Of a DNA stretch of 44,877 nt, positions 8,247 to 16,684 are shown one piece after another. The stretch covers positions 1 through 44,877 of the IMG/VR virus record IMGVR_UViG_3300036853_000096; one strand, 5' to 3'. The stretch's first letter is position 1. Every line of letters begins with the position of its first letter. The stretch is from a virus. A program made the translations under genes and the position numbers. The notes beneath the pieces were generated by a model that saw only the letters and a list, made by a program, of their open reading frames with translations, did no database searches and was not told the DNA's origin.

Positions 8247-10073
8247 ATGACCATCGACGATCTCCTCCGCTCGCTGCTGAACCCCAATCCGGGCGGCAAT
8301 CAGCTTGCCCAGGCCGGGCAGGGCTATCTGCCGCAGACCGGCTTGAGCCCGGACATGGTCGCGAGGTTCCATGCCATGAGCGGGCTGAGCGGGCCACAGG
8401 CAGCACTGCAGACGAGCGCTGCGCCTCAGGGGGCTCCACAGGTCGCTCCGATGCCGCAAGCCGCTCCAGCCGCCCCGCAGCCGGCGCCGCAGGTATCCGG
8501 CAACGGTATCCTCTCCCGGCTGTTTGGCGGCGGGCGCTCGGATACCAATCCGGCGCTGAATGAAACTGCGGCATGGCTGGAGAAGCAGGGCTATGATCCG
8601 GCCACGGCAATGGCGCTCGCCGGCAACAAGGAGGCGATGCAGAAAATCCTTGTCGGGCAGGTTGGCAGTAATAAGCCGGTCGAGGTCAACGGCCGGCTGG
8701 TCGATCCGCGTACCGGCCAAGTGGTTGCCGATTTCAGCACGCCGCAGCATCGCCAGACGACAGTGGTCAACGGCAAGGTGGTGGATACCGACACCGGTAA
8801 GGTCATTGGCGATTATGGCTCGACGCCGCAGCATCGTCAGACGGCAGTAATTGACGGCAAGCTCGTAGACACCGACACAGGCAAGGTCATTGGCGAATAT
8901 GGCGCGGCCAAGCCGATCGAGGTCAATGGCCGGCTGCTCGATCCGCGTGATTATCATGTGCTGGCAGATTTCAGCACGCCGCCGAACCGGCAGACGGCGA
9001 CCATCAACGGCAAACTCGTGGACACCAACACAGGGAATGTGATCGGCGATTACGGCACGGCCAACAATCTGCAATCAGTCGGCAAGGACAGTTCGCTTTA
9101 CGATCCCAAGACAGGGAAATGGATTACGCCGCCAGCACAAAACCAAAGCGGCGGCTTCCGCTTTGACAGCACCTCAGTTGAGGGGCAGGCTCTCAATGGT
9201 CTGATAGACAGCGGCCAGCTCACCGCCGAGCAGGCGCAGCAACTCGCTGCCGGCAAGATGGTTACCAATCCAGCCGATGGCTCAATCATCTTCATGACGC
9301 CGCAGGGCATCTTCGGCAAATCGCCGAACGGCGGTCCAGCGCAGCCCTCACCGTTTACGCAGGCGCCGGGCCAGCCGGTCCAGCCGGGAGCAAATGCACC
9401 CATTCCCACACAGTCATCTGCCGTGCCGCCGCCGACCGTTCCACCTGTTGGCATATCGAAGGATCCTAACGGAGGTCTCATAGTCACGCCGCCGCCAGAT
9501 AATGCGGCCGGTCCTGCTGCCCAAGTTCCGGGGGCTAATCCGGGCGCGATACAGGTCACCGGGGCGAAGCCTTCGGGCAAGAAGACGGAATCCGAGGAAC
9601 GCTACAGCACGATCAGCACTGTCCTGCTTAATGAAGTGCCGACGCTGGGGGCCAATTTCAAGGCGATGGCCGATCCGACAAGCCAGCTTTTGAGCAAACT
9701 TGGCCCGCTCGGCAATTATTGGCAGTCTGAGGAATATCAGCGCGCCGCCTATTCCGTTACAACGTCAGTTTCCAACATCCTCTATGCGTTGTCGGGGTCC
9801 AGTTCCAATCCCGGCGAGGTGATCAAGCAGATTGGCGTGCTGACTCCAGAATTTGGCGATAAGCCCGGTGCGATCGCTGACAAGCTTCAGCGGTTCAAGA
9901 CCTATGTTCGCGCAGTCGCTGCCAGTTCCGGCGATCCTAAGATCAAGCAGATGGTGGACGACGCGCTAACCAAGATGGATGCACCCTCTCCGAATGGTGC
10001 GCCAGCGGCTCAGCCGTCAGGCGATGGTTGGAAGCAGGTCGCTCCCGGCCTTCGTATCCGCAGGGTGAACTGA
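8247..10073 (+). CDS. Putative ejection protein with five internal repeats
   Basis: The 608-aa product starts right after the preceding stop. Residues about 1-110 are Ala/Pro/Gln-rich. Residues about 144-275 hold five imperfect 25-28-residue repeats built around NGKLVDTDTGKVIGDYG. A Pro-rich linker follows at about 360-430. The C-terminus is a helical domain (from ESEERYSTISTVLL) ending GWKQVAPGLRIRRVN. Proteins with this plan occur among ejected virion proteins of podoviruses. The repeats look like short beta-hairpin units. No enzymatic motif is seen. Confidence 0.6.
   Translation: MTIDDLLRSLLNPNPGGNQLAQAGQGYLPQTGLSPDMVARFHAMSGLSGPQAALQTSAAPQGAPQVAPMPQAAPAAPQPAPQVSGNGILSRLFGGGRSDTNPALNETAAWLEKQGYDPATAMALAGNKEAMQKILVGQVGSNKPVEVNGRLVDPRTGQVVADFSTPQHRQTTVVNGKVVDTDTGKVIGDYGSTPQHRQTAVIDGKLVDTDTGKVIGEYGAAKPIEVNGRLLDPRDYHVLADFSTPPNRQTATINGKLVDTNTGNVIGDYGTANNLQSVGKDSSLYDPKTGKWITPPAQNQSGGFRFDSTSVEGQALNGLIDSGQLTAEQAQQLAAGKMVTNPADGSIIFMTPQGIFGKSPNGGPAQPSPFTQAPGQPVQPGANAPIPTQSSAVPPPTVPPVGISKDPNGGLIVTPPPDNAAGPAAQVPGANPGAIQVTGAKPSGKKTESEERYSTISTVLLNEVPTLGANFKAMADPTSQLLSKLGPLGNYWQSEEYQRAAYSVTTSVSNILYALSGSSSNPGEVIKQIGVLTPEFGDKPGAIADKLQRFKTYVRAVAASSGDPKIKQMVDDALTKMDAPSPNGAPAAQPSGDGWKQVAPGLRIRRVN
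8680..9070 (+). repeat. Five tandem in-frame repeats coding for NGKLVDTDTGKVIGDYG-type units
   Basis: Five consecutive coding repeats of about 75-85 bp lie inside the ejection-type gene. Units 2, 3 and 5 share VDT(D/N)TG(K/N)VIG; units 1 and 4 share the variant VNGRL(V/L)DPR and ADFSTP. The alternation suggests duplication of a two-unit block. Confidence 0.75.
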
Positions 10074-10074
10074 A

Positions 10075-12126
10075 ATGCCGACGTGGCAGACCGATATTTT
10101 CGGTGACGTTTACGAGATAGACGCGCCTGACGAAGGCCAGGCAGCTACGCAGGCGCTGAAGCTACGTCAGCAGGCAGCACAGGCCGATCCGAAGAAGGCG
10201 GCTGCATATGCCGCAACACTTCCCGCAGACCAGCGTGAGCAGCCTTCGCCGATGGCTGCCCAGTCACCAATCTATCAGGCAGTTGGTAATTCCACGCTGG
10301 GGGATTGGGCCGGCTCTGTCGTGACAGGTACAAGAGATATCGCCGCTGGCGCGGCGGGTCAATTCGGCGACGTGCTCAATCTCGGCACGAAAGCCGCGAA
10401 TTGGCTGACGGGCGCTTCTCCTGAGCGTGCGGCGGAACTCGAGGCTGTGCGGCAGAAATCGTGGCAGGGTTATGTCCCGACCTCATCGGATGTGAACAAT
10501 TTGATAAGCCAATACGCCGGCCCGCCTTATCAGCCGCAGAGCACAACTGGTAAGGTCTTAAGGACTGGAACAGCTCTTTTGCCGGCTGTGCTGTCCCCCG
10601 GCAGCACCGGTCAGAAGCTGGCGACCTGGGGCGGCGCCTGGGCAGGCAATGAACTCGGCGGTCGCGGCGCCGCGCTCGTCAATCCGAAATGGGAGCCATA
10701 CGGGCGAGCGGCCGGAACCATCCTCGGCGGCGGTTTCGGCTCATATCTGACTGCCGAGCCTTCGCCAATTTCGTCCGCTGCGAAGGATCTGGGCGTCCAG
10801 TCGAAGGACATGACCCGCATCATCAAGCGAATGCAGCAGGACGGCATGACGCCGGAACAGATCAACGCCGAGCTGCAACGGCTTGGGCCGGATGCCACGC
10901 TGATGGATGTCGGGCCAAATCTGCGGCAGGAAGGCCAGCGCATCGTTGCCCAGGGCGGCGAAGGGCGAGCGACGATTTCCGATGCGCTGACCGCGCGAGA
11001 TGCCGGCGCCAATGCTCGCATTCGTGGCGAGGTCGATGCTGCTTTGGGGCCTGCCCCGATTCCGTCTCACATTGACGCGCAGATCACGGAAGGACAGGGA
11101 GCGCTCGGCCCGGCCTATGAGACGGCCTTGCAGAACGGTTGGGCTGTGGATACGACCCCAATTGCCCAGCAGTTGGAGGGCGATGCGGTCAACCTGAGGG
11201 GTCGGGCACAGCAGGCGGTCCAACGCGTTCGCGGAATGCTCAATGTCACCGGAACGGATCATCTCGACCCGAACCCGCGCACGCTTTTCGAGACGCGCAA
11301 GGCAATCGACGGCATGATTGCCACGGAGACCGATCCTAATGCGCTTCGTGTGCTGAGCCGAACTCGTGCGCAAGTCGATACAGCGCTTGCTGACGCTGTT
11401 CCTGGCATCAAGGATGTTGACGCTCAGTTCGCAGAATTGGCCCGCCAGCGCGAGGCTCTTACGCGCGGTCAACAGGTTCTCGATAGCGGACGAACGGCAC
11501 CACGCCCGCAGGAACTGGCGGCCGATTTTCAGGAGGGTGCGTTACCGCAGGGAACCCAAGTTGGTCCTTCAGCCGCCCCGCTGCGTCTGCGTCAGGGTGC
11601 GCGAGCTGACATCGAACGCATTATCGGCACGAATGCCAATGATCGTGTTGCGTTGCAACGTCTGATCAAAGGCGAGGGGGATTGGAATCGCGAACGGCTT
11701 GCAACTCTGTTCGGACAGGATCGGGCCGACCAGATAATTTCCGTGCTTGATCGCGAGCGGACCTTCGACCTCACCAGTAATCGCGTCATTAAGAACAGCG
11801 CAACGGCTGAACGGCTGCCCGAAAGCACAGGGCCGTCCTTTGGAGTTCGTGAAGCCGTGATGAGTGGCGGCCCGAAGTCGGCTCTCTATGCCGGCGCGAT
11901 CAAGGGCATGGAGTGGCTTGCCGACAAAGTACGTTCACGCGCCGCCAGTGCCCGGGATGCCAATGTAGCCGATCTGCTCACGCAGACCGACAGGAACCGT
12001 CTCGTCACAGCCTTGATGAAGGCCAATGGCGGGAAGGCTGTCGGGGCAGGGGATATCGACGGAGCAGTGCGGATGATGCTGCTATTGTCTGGGTCTACGC
12101 AGCCACTTCGCCAGGTCAATCAGTGA
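10075..12126 (+). CDS. Large putative ejection protein
   Basis: The 683-aa product begins MPTWQTDIFGDVYEIDAPDE. After a short N-terminal beta segment, a Gly/Ala-rich stretch (ITGTRDIAAGAAGQFGDVLN-like, residues about 78-220) resembles a membrane-active region. The remainder is long, amphipathic and helical with many Arg/Glu pairs. Length, position as the last gene before the virion muralytic enzyme, and composition fit the largest ejected protein of a podovirus. Its 3' end overlaps a small minus-strand membrane gene by 45 bp. Confidence 0.6.
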   Translation: MPTWQTDIFGDVYEIDAPDEGQAATQALKLRQQAAQADPKKAAAYAATLPADQREQPSPMAAQSPIYQAVGNSTLGDWAGSVVTGTRDIAAGAAGQFGDVLNLGTKAANWLTGASPERAAELEAVRQKSWQGYVPTSSDVNNLISQYAGPPYQPQSTTGKVLRTGTALLPAVLSPGSTGQKLATWGGAWAGNELGGRGAALVNPKWEPYGRAAGTILGGGFGSYLTAEPSPISSAAKDLGVQSKDMTRIIKRMQQDGMTPEQINAELQRLGPDATLMDVGPNLRQEGQRIVAQGGEGRATISDALTARDAGANARIRGEVDAALGPAPIPSHIDAQITEGQGALGPAYETALQNGWAVDTTPIAQQLEGDAVNLRGRAQQAVQRVRGMLNVTGTDHLDPNPRTLFETRKAIDGMIATETDPNALRVLSRTRAQVDTALADAVPGIKDVDAQFAELARQREALTRGQQVLDSGRTAPRPQELAADFQEGALPQGTQVGPSAAPLRLRQGARADIERIIGTNANDRVALQRLIKGEGDWNRERLATLFGQDRADQIISVLDRERTFDLTSNRVIKNSATAERLPESTGPSFGVREAVMSGGPKSALYAGAIKGMEWLADKVRSRAASARDANVADLLTQTDRNRLVTALMKANGGKAVGAGDIDGAVRMMLLLSGSTQPLRQVNQ

Positions 12127-12267
12127 ACTGACGATCACGGTAGCGAGGAGCGCGCCGAAAATAGCGATTGTTCCTATCGCTGTCCCGCTGCCCTTCGGCG
12201 CTCCGATGTAGATGAAAAACCACGAAACGAGGATGGCAACCGCCATCTGGAAAATCGTCCAGCGCAT
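12082..12267 (-). CDS. Small membrane protein on the opposite strand
   Basis: The 61-aa product (MRWTIFQMAVAILVSWFF...) has two clear membrane segments, residues about 7-23 and 29-50, and a basic tail ending LAKWLRRPRQ. It occupies the only sizeable gap between the ejection genes and the virion transglycosylase, reads against all its neighbours, and its 3' end runs into the upstream virion gene. No strong ribosome-binding site is visible. A small membrane protein inserted antisense into a late operon would fit a lysogenic-conversion or superinfection-exclusion gene, but that is inference. Confidence 0.5.
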   Translation of the reverse strand: MRWTIFQMAVAILVSWFFIYIGAPKGSGTAIGTIAIFGALLATVIVSSLIDLAKWLRRPRQ

Positions 12268-12301
12268 CCGCGCAACATAGACACGCTGAGGCCAATCCGC
12301 A

Positions 12302-13102
12302 ATGCAGCCTGATCTTCGTGGCCTGATCATCAGCACGGCCAACAGTCTCGGCATCTCGCCGCTCGACCTCGCGACGGCGATCTCCTACGAGACTGCCGGC
12401 ACGTTCGACCCCATGAAGAAGGGGCCGACGACGCAATGGGGCCAGCATGAGGGGCTGATCCAGTTCGGCCAGCCGCAGCAGCGGCAGTTCGGCGTTGATC
12501 TGTCCAACCCGCAGGCGGCGGTATCGTCGCAGCTCGGGCCGCAAGGTGCCGTGGCGAAGTACCTCAAGGCAACAGGCGTTCGGCCGGGCATGGGGATGCT
12601 CGACATCTACAGCGCCATCAATGCCGGCGGCGTTGGCCGATACGGCGCGAGCGATGCCAACAACGGCGGCGCTCCGGGCACGGTGATGGACAAGGTTAAC
12701 AACCAGATGGCAGGGCATCGCGCCAATGCCGAACGGTTGCTCGGCAGCGATAGCGGACTTCCGCCGGCCGCCTCGATCCTGCATCCCGAAATAGATCCGA
12801 CGCCGCGCGCGGACACCCTGACCAGCCAGCCTGTCTTTGGCTCCATGTCGCCGGGCGGCCCGCCAGCTTCAATGGTGGGCTGGGCTCATCCTGAACTATA
12901 CGGCCAGACGCAGACCAAGAAGCCAACTATCGGCGATCGAATCGCAGCAGCGGGGCAGGCGCTCGACAATTCGGTCATGCCGGCGGCCCAGATCGATCAT
13001 CCCTTCGGTGGCGATGCGCGGCAGGGCATGCCCGATCTCATGAAGCTGCTCGGCAATCCGAACGCCTATGCGCAAGCCCTGCTGCAACGGAGGATGGCAT
13101 AA
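12302..13102 (+). CDS. Virion-associated lytic transglycosylase
   Basis: The 266-aa product has an SLT-type fold at its N-terminus. LAGLIIS-like helices lead to LATAISYETAGTF, where Glu30 is the likely catalytic acid, followed by TTQWGQHEGLIQFGQPQQ, the usual G-L-x-Q-F strand. Such enzymes open a local hole in peptidoglycan during DNA entry. It follows the ejection genes, as expected for an entry enzyme, and is distinct from the lysis enzyme at 15726. The C-terminal third is Gly/Pro-rich and looks disordered. It is followed by a TAATG-type junction with the fibre gene. Confidence 0.75.
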   Translation: MQPDLRGLIISTANSLGISPLDLATAISYETAGTFDPMKKGPTTQWGQHEGLIQFGQPQQRQFGVDLSNPQAAVSSQLGPQGAVAKYLKATGVRPGMGMLDIYSAINAGGVGRYGASDANNGGAPGTVMDKVNNQMAGHRANAERLLGSDSGLPPAASILHPEIDPTPRADTLTSQPVFGSMSPGGPPASMVGWAHPELYGQTQTKKPTIGDRIAAAGQALDNSVMPAAQIDHPFGGDARQGMPDLMKLLGNPNAYAQALLQRRMA

Positions 13103-14028
13103 TGTCCAGCCTATATGACTGGTCGAGAACGGCCGCCACCAACGCGACCGCCGATAGCCTTATCAACTGGGCCGAGGGGCAAGATCCCGGCAGCGTGAAC
13201 GACAGCGCGCGGCAGGTGATGGGCCGTATCGCTGAGCTCCGCGACGACATAACCGGCACGATCACGGCCGGCGGCACAGCGAACGCACTCACGGTCACGG
13301 CCTTCAGCAGTTTCACAACGCTGGCGAATGGTCGGATGGTGGCGTTCATCGCGGCGAGCGACAACACGGCAGCCGCAACGCTGAACGTCAATGGCATCGG
13401 CGCGAAGTCGATCCGCAAGACAAACACGACCGGCGATGTCCCGCTGGTCGGTGCGGAAATCCAAGCCGGTGGCGTTTATCTCGTCGCGTACAACACAGCG
13501 CTAAATGGCGCTGCCGGCGGCTGGCTTCTGGTTAACCCGACGCCGATCAACTCAATGACGCTCGCGACAAGTGTCGCAGCAAGCGGGGCTACTGTCGATT
13601 TCACCGGACTTCCGGTCGGCATAAAGCGTCTCACTATTGGGTTGCAAAATATAACGACAGCATCGACCGGAGTGTTAGCTGTCCAGCTTGGAGATAGCGG
13701 AGGGATCGAGGCCAGCGGGTATTCATCCGAGACCTTTCAGTTTCAGGTTGGTGTTCCAACTTTCCAGGCAACGATTGGCACTACAGGATTCCTCGTTAGT
13801 GCCGGTGGCGGCGGGTCAAGCATTGTATACAATGGAACGTTTACGATTACGCGCCAGAGCTTGGCAAGCAGCACTTGGCTGGCACATTCTACGATCTACA
13901 TGAGCAACGACAATGGTGCGTTTTGCGCCGGGTACAAAGCGACTTCTGCGGAACTGGATAGGGTACGACTTACTGCTAACGGTGACACCTTCTCTCTTGG
14001 CGTAGTTAGCTTGATGTACGAGTTATAG
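13102..14028 (+). CDS. Tail fibre protein
   Basis: The 308-aa product starts within the stop of the transglycosylase gene. Its N-terminus contains WAEGQDPGSVNDSARQVMGR, a segment I recognise from many phage fibres where it precedes the virion-attachment part. TAGGTANALTVTA and VNGIGAKSIRK repeat-like beta segments follow. The last 140 residues are Ser/Gly/Thr-rich beta structure, suited to receptor contact. The GC content falls toward the 3' end, suggesting exchange of the receptor-binding tip. Its stop overlaps the convergent minus-strand gene by 6 bp. Confidence 0.75.
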   Translation: MSSLYDWSRTAATNATADSLINWAEGQDPGSVNDSARQVMGRIAELRDDITGTITAGGTANALTVTAFSSFTTLANGRMVAFIAASDNTAAATLNVNGIGAKSIRKTNTTGDVPLVGAEIQAGGVYLVAYNTALNGAAGGWLLVNPTPINSMTLATSVAASGATVDFTGLPVGIKRLTIGLQNITTASTGVLAVQLGDSGGIEASGYSSETFQFQVGVPTFQATIGTTGFLVSAGGGGSSIVYNGTFTITRQSLASSTWLAHSTIYMSNDNGAFCAGYKATSAELDRVRLTANGDTFSLGVVSLMYEL

Positions 14029-14577
14029 GATGATGAAATCGCCCGGTGTCAATTCCGGCGTATCGCCATCGCTGGCGAAATTGACCAGGAAGCCGGGGCC
14101 ATTGTCCATCACGACGGACAAATTGCCATCCTCATAGGTGGCATTGCCCTGGAGGATAGTGTCACCGTCTTCGGTGGTGACTGCGTGCTGGAACTCGACG
14201 TGGTCGAAGCCCGCCGCCGTCGCATCAATTACCAGCTTGTCCACACCATGCTGGAAGTTGAGCACCGTGTAGGCGCTGTCGTAGCCACTTTCGAAGGTGA
14301 AACGATCGGCGCTATCGGTGCCGGTGAGCGTATAGGGATCGGTGCCAGTATCATCATCGGAGTTGGTTGGATCGGTCGGCTGGGTGTCATCTGTCGTCGG
14401 CGAGTTCGGCTCATCGACAGCCGCCGGAACGGACGACTCGGGCGCCGCTGAAACGTTGGGCACCGGGTCGATTTCGACGTGATGGAAGATGAATTCGGTA
14501 GCGTGGAAGGGCGTCCACTGGATAGGGTCGGCCAGTTGGATTCTGGCGTAGTCGAATGTATCGGTGAGGTCAGCCAT
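14023..14577 (-). CDS. Acidic RTX-like protein, probable lysogenic-conversion gene
   Basis: The 184-aa product is very acidic. It has an N-terminal unit (MADLTDTFDYARIQLADP), an Asp/Pro/Thr/Ser-rich linker (residues about 50-80) and a C-terminal domain with GTDSADRFTFESG and VLNFQHGVDKLVID. The latter matches the I-x-D/N-F-x-x-G-x-D-K-I/L pattern of RTX calcium-binding proteins exported by type I secretion. Its ribosome-binding site (AGGAGATCGAA) is strong. It reads against the fibre genes on both sides and has its own 130-bp leader, so it is probably cargo expressed in the lysogen. No toxin domain is visible. Confidence 0.7.
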   Translation of the reverse strand: MADLTDTFDYARIQLADPIQWTPFHATEFIFHHVEIDPVPNVSAAPESSVPAAVDEPNSPTTDDTQPTDPTNSDDDTGTDPYTLTGTDSADRFTFESGYDSAYTVLNFQHGVDKLVIDATAAGFDHVEFQHAVTTEDGDTILQGNATYEDGNLSVVMDNGPGFLVNFASDGDTPELTPGDFIIL

Positions 14578-14706
14578 TTCGATCTCCTGTGGTCGAGGTG
14601 GTTAGGGCTGGCAGAGCGTTACCGCGCTCTGTCGGCCCGACATATAGCTTAATTCTTCGTCTCTTTCTAGGCCGTCGCCTTCCTCCATCCATTCCTACGG
14701 TAGTTT
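14578..14706 (-). promoter_or_regulatory. Leader/promoter region of the RTX-like cargo gene
   Basis: On the minus strand this gap holds an AT-rich patch (GAATTAAGCTATATG) that could be a -10 region. A stem-loop follows (CAGAGCG pairing with CGCTCTG around a six-base loop) and then the ribosome-binding site. No good -35 match is visible. An independent promoter is expected because no other leftward transcript is nearby. Confidence 0.4.
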
Positions 14707-15378
14707 ATGGTTGACATCCCGGCAATCGACGGCCTGGTCGACGCATCAGATGCGCGCGTCATGCTGTGGCAGAACCAGCGCCAGGTTCACGCGCCGGTGC
14801 TCGGCATCGGCCTGCAGGCAGCGGGCAGTTACCAGCCGCTCGACGCGGATCTGACTTCCTGGGCGGCAATCACCCGCGCGTCCGGTTTCGACACGTTCGT
14901 CGCAACGCCTTCGTCTGCCAATCTGGCGGCCTTGGTCACTGATGAAAGTGGTTCCGACAAGCTGCTGTTCGGCACGCCATGGGTCACATATACCCCGACG
15001 TTCACCGGCTTTGGTACGCCGACCGGCGTTTCGGTCTGGTCAAGGCGGATTGGCGATACGCTGTGGATGCGCGGCTCGTTCACGGGTGGGACTTCTACGG
15101 CTACTGAAGCGCGCATGACGCTTGGCTTCAACGGCACGAACGCCAACGTCAATTCCGATGCTACGAAGGTGCCGTTCCTGATACTCGCGGGCACCGGCGC
15201 ATACAACGTGGCGTCAGCAACGATGGCGACCATCCTGATTGAGAGCAACGTAGGCTACATCACCTTCGGCAGTCAGCAGGCTGGCACCGCCGGCCTTGCC
15301 AAAAAGAACGGTGATGTTTTCCTGTCGTCGGGTCAGCAATTCTCCTTCACGGCGCAAGTGCCGATCTCGGGGTGGTAA
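14707..15378 (+). CDS. Second tail fibre/receptor-binding protein
   Basis: The 223-aa product contains QPLDADLTSWAAITRASGFD and TPSSANLAALVTDESGSD near residues 38-80, a junction segment widely shared among phage fibres. A beta-rich C-terminal domain follows (FTGFGTPTGVSVWSRRIGD onward) and ends QVPISGW. The shared junction usually marks the boundary between a conserved stalk and an exchangeable tip. It starts 130 bp after the divergent cargo gene, and its stop overlaps the next start (TAATG). Confidence 0.75.
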   Translation: MVDIPAIDGLVDASDARVMLWQNQRQVHAPVLGIGLQAAGSYQPLDADLTSWAAITRASGFDTFVATPSSANLAALVTDESGSDKLLFGTPWVTYTPTFTGFGTPTGVSVWSRRIGDTLWMRGSFTGGTSTATEARMTLGFNGTNANVNSDATKVPFLILAGTGAYNVASATMATILIESNVGYITFGSQQAGTAGLAKKNGDVFLSSGQQFSFTAQVPISGW

Positions 15379-15710
15379 TGCGCGCGACCTATGCCGATCT
15401 GAACGGCCTCACCGTAAATCTGTTTCTCGACGCCGCCGACACGGTTCGGCCTGGCTTGCCGATCGGCAGCGACGAGGTGCTGGCGTTCCTGGCCGGCGGC
15501 GGCAGCATCGGGCCATACGAGCCGCCTCCGCCTCCGCCGACGCTGGATCAAATGGATACCGCATCCCTGAACGATGCGCTCACGGCTCCGGGCACGTTCA
15601 CCCGCGCGCTCGGCGAGATCCTTTTCGGCGTGATCAAGGGCACGATTCCGGTGACGCCAGCGCTCACCAAGCCGCAGTTCGTGGCGATGCTCAAAGCCAA
15701 GATGCGCTGA
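15378..15710 (+). CDS. Small protein after the tail fibre, possible fibre accessory
   Basis: The 110-aa product starts in a TAATG overlap with the fibre gene. It has a folded N-terminal part (MRATYADLNGLTVNLFLDAA), a run of prolines (YEPPPPPPTLDQ, residues about 49-60) and a helical C-terminus ending KPQFVAMLKAKMR. Its place and Pro-hinged plan resemble small fibre chaperone or tail-accessory proteins, but no family is recognised. It is followed by a 15-bp gap and the lysozyme gene. Confidence 0.55.
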   Translation: MRATYADLNGLTVNLFLDAADTVRPGLPIGSDEVLAFLAGGGSIGPYEPPPPPPTLDQMDTASLNDALTAPGTFTRALGEILFGVIKGTIPVTPALTKPQFVAMLKAKMR

Positions 15711-15725
15711 AAGGACCACAACACG

Positions 15726-16454
15726 ATGTCTGCTACGGAAACCTTCCGCGCGAAGGCTCCATGGATCATGGCGCTTTTGATGCGTGATTTCGATCTCGAC
15801 GTGGTCGGCGCCGCCGCCATATGCGGCAATTTGGGGCACGAGAGCGGCGGACTCGCTTCGCTGCAGGAATTGAACCCGACCGTCAAGAACTCCAAGGGCG
15901 GCTATGGCTGGGCCCAGTGGACCGGGCCGCGCCGCCGCGACTTCTTCGCCTACTGCGATCGCAACCACCTCAATCCGTCGAGCGATGAGGCCAATTACAA
16001 ATGGCTCTTCCTCGACCTGTCGGGCGATTACAAATCATCCATCGTCGCAGTGAAGCGCGCACCGGATCTCTATGCCAAGGTCGAGGCGTTCGAGAAGACT
16101 TTCGAGCGCGCCGGCATCAAGCACTACGAGAGCCGCAATGCGTGGGCCGACCAGGCGCTCACCGCCTACCGGGACGCCAACGGGCACATCATACTGCCCT
16201 CGTGGGCGTTCGCCGGCACGCATCCGCCCATTCCGTCCACCCGGCCTCCAGCGCCCGCCCAGGAGGCCGACAAGCCCAACGTGGTGCTGGTCGAGGGGAC
16301 GAAGCCTGACGAAACCCAGGTCGTCATCGTCAAGACGCCGCAGAACCCGCCGGCCAGTCATCCGCTGCCGAGCAATGCGGCGGGGTTCGCTGCGTTCGGA
16401 GCGATGATCATCGCGCTTGGCTACGGCGCCCTCAAATGGCTTGGAGTAATGTGA
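15726..16454 (+). CDS. Endolysin, phage tail lysozyme family, with C-terminal membrane anchor
   Basis: The 242-aa product has AAICGNLGHESGGLASLQEL near the N-terminus, with Glu39 as the probable catalytic residue, then GGYGWAQWTGPRRRDFFAYC, the core of the Phage_lysozyme2 (PF18013) muramidase family. After a Pro-rich linker (residues about 165-215) comes one hydrophobic segment, residues about 219-239 (GFAAFGAMIIALGYGALKWL). There is no N-terminal signal. A single C-terminal anchor on a lysis muramidase is unusual: SAR endolysins carry theirs at the N-terminus. It heads the lysis cassette and its stop overlaps the holin start. Confidence 0.75.
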   Translation: MSATETFRAKAPWIMALLMRDFDLDVVGAAAICGNLGHESGGLASLQELNPTVKNSKGGYGWAQWTGPRRRDFFAYCDRNHLNPSSDEANYKWLFLDLSGDYKSSIVAVKRAPDLYAKVEAFEKTFERAGIKHYESRNAWADQALTAYRDANGHIILPSWAFAGTHPPIPSTRPPAPAQEADKPNVVLVEGTKPDETQVVIVKTPQNPPASHPLPSNAAGFAAFGAMIIALGYGALKWLGVM

Positions 16455-16684
16455 TGACGACGACGGTCAACCAGCCCTCTGCCAATCCGACCAACAAGCT
16501 GTCGGCCGCAACCGTGGCCGCGGCGCTCATGGGCGTCGTCGGGCTCGCGCTCAAGAACCTCGCGCCGCAATGGTACGATCAGGACGTGCTGCTCGGGTTG
16601 CTGCCGGTTGTGGTCTATTTCGCCGGCTGGTTCATCAGCGATGCTCCCAATATTACAGTCGTCACGACGGACCCCAAGCCGTGA
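16454..16684 (+). CDS. Putative holin, two membrane segments
   Basis: The 76-aa product starts in a GTGATG overlap with the endolysin gene. A polar N-terminus (MTTTVNQPSANPTNKL) is followed by membrane segments at about residues 18-37 and 45-64 and a short tail ending TTDPKP. Size, topology and position directly after the endolysin fit a class II-type holin, which makes holes in the inner membrane. No family name can be given from sequence alone. Confidence 0.6.
   Translation: MTTTVNQPSANPTNKLSAATVAAALMGVVGLALKNLAPQWYDQDVLLGLLPVVVYFAGWFISDAPNITVVTTDPKP

Noticed and set aside
7164-9074. 636-codon open frame on the minus strand
   Set aside because: It lies opposite three well-supported virion genes, has an Arg/His/Leu-heavy composition typical of antisense GC-rich DNA, and shows no motif.
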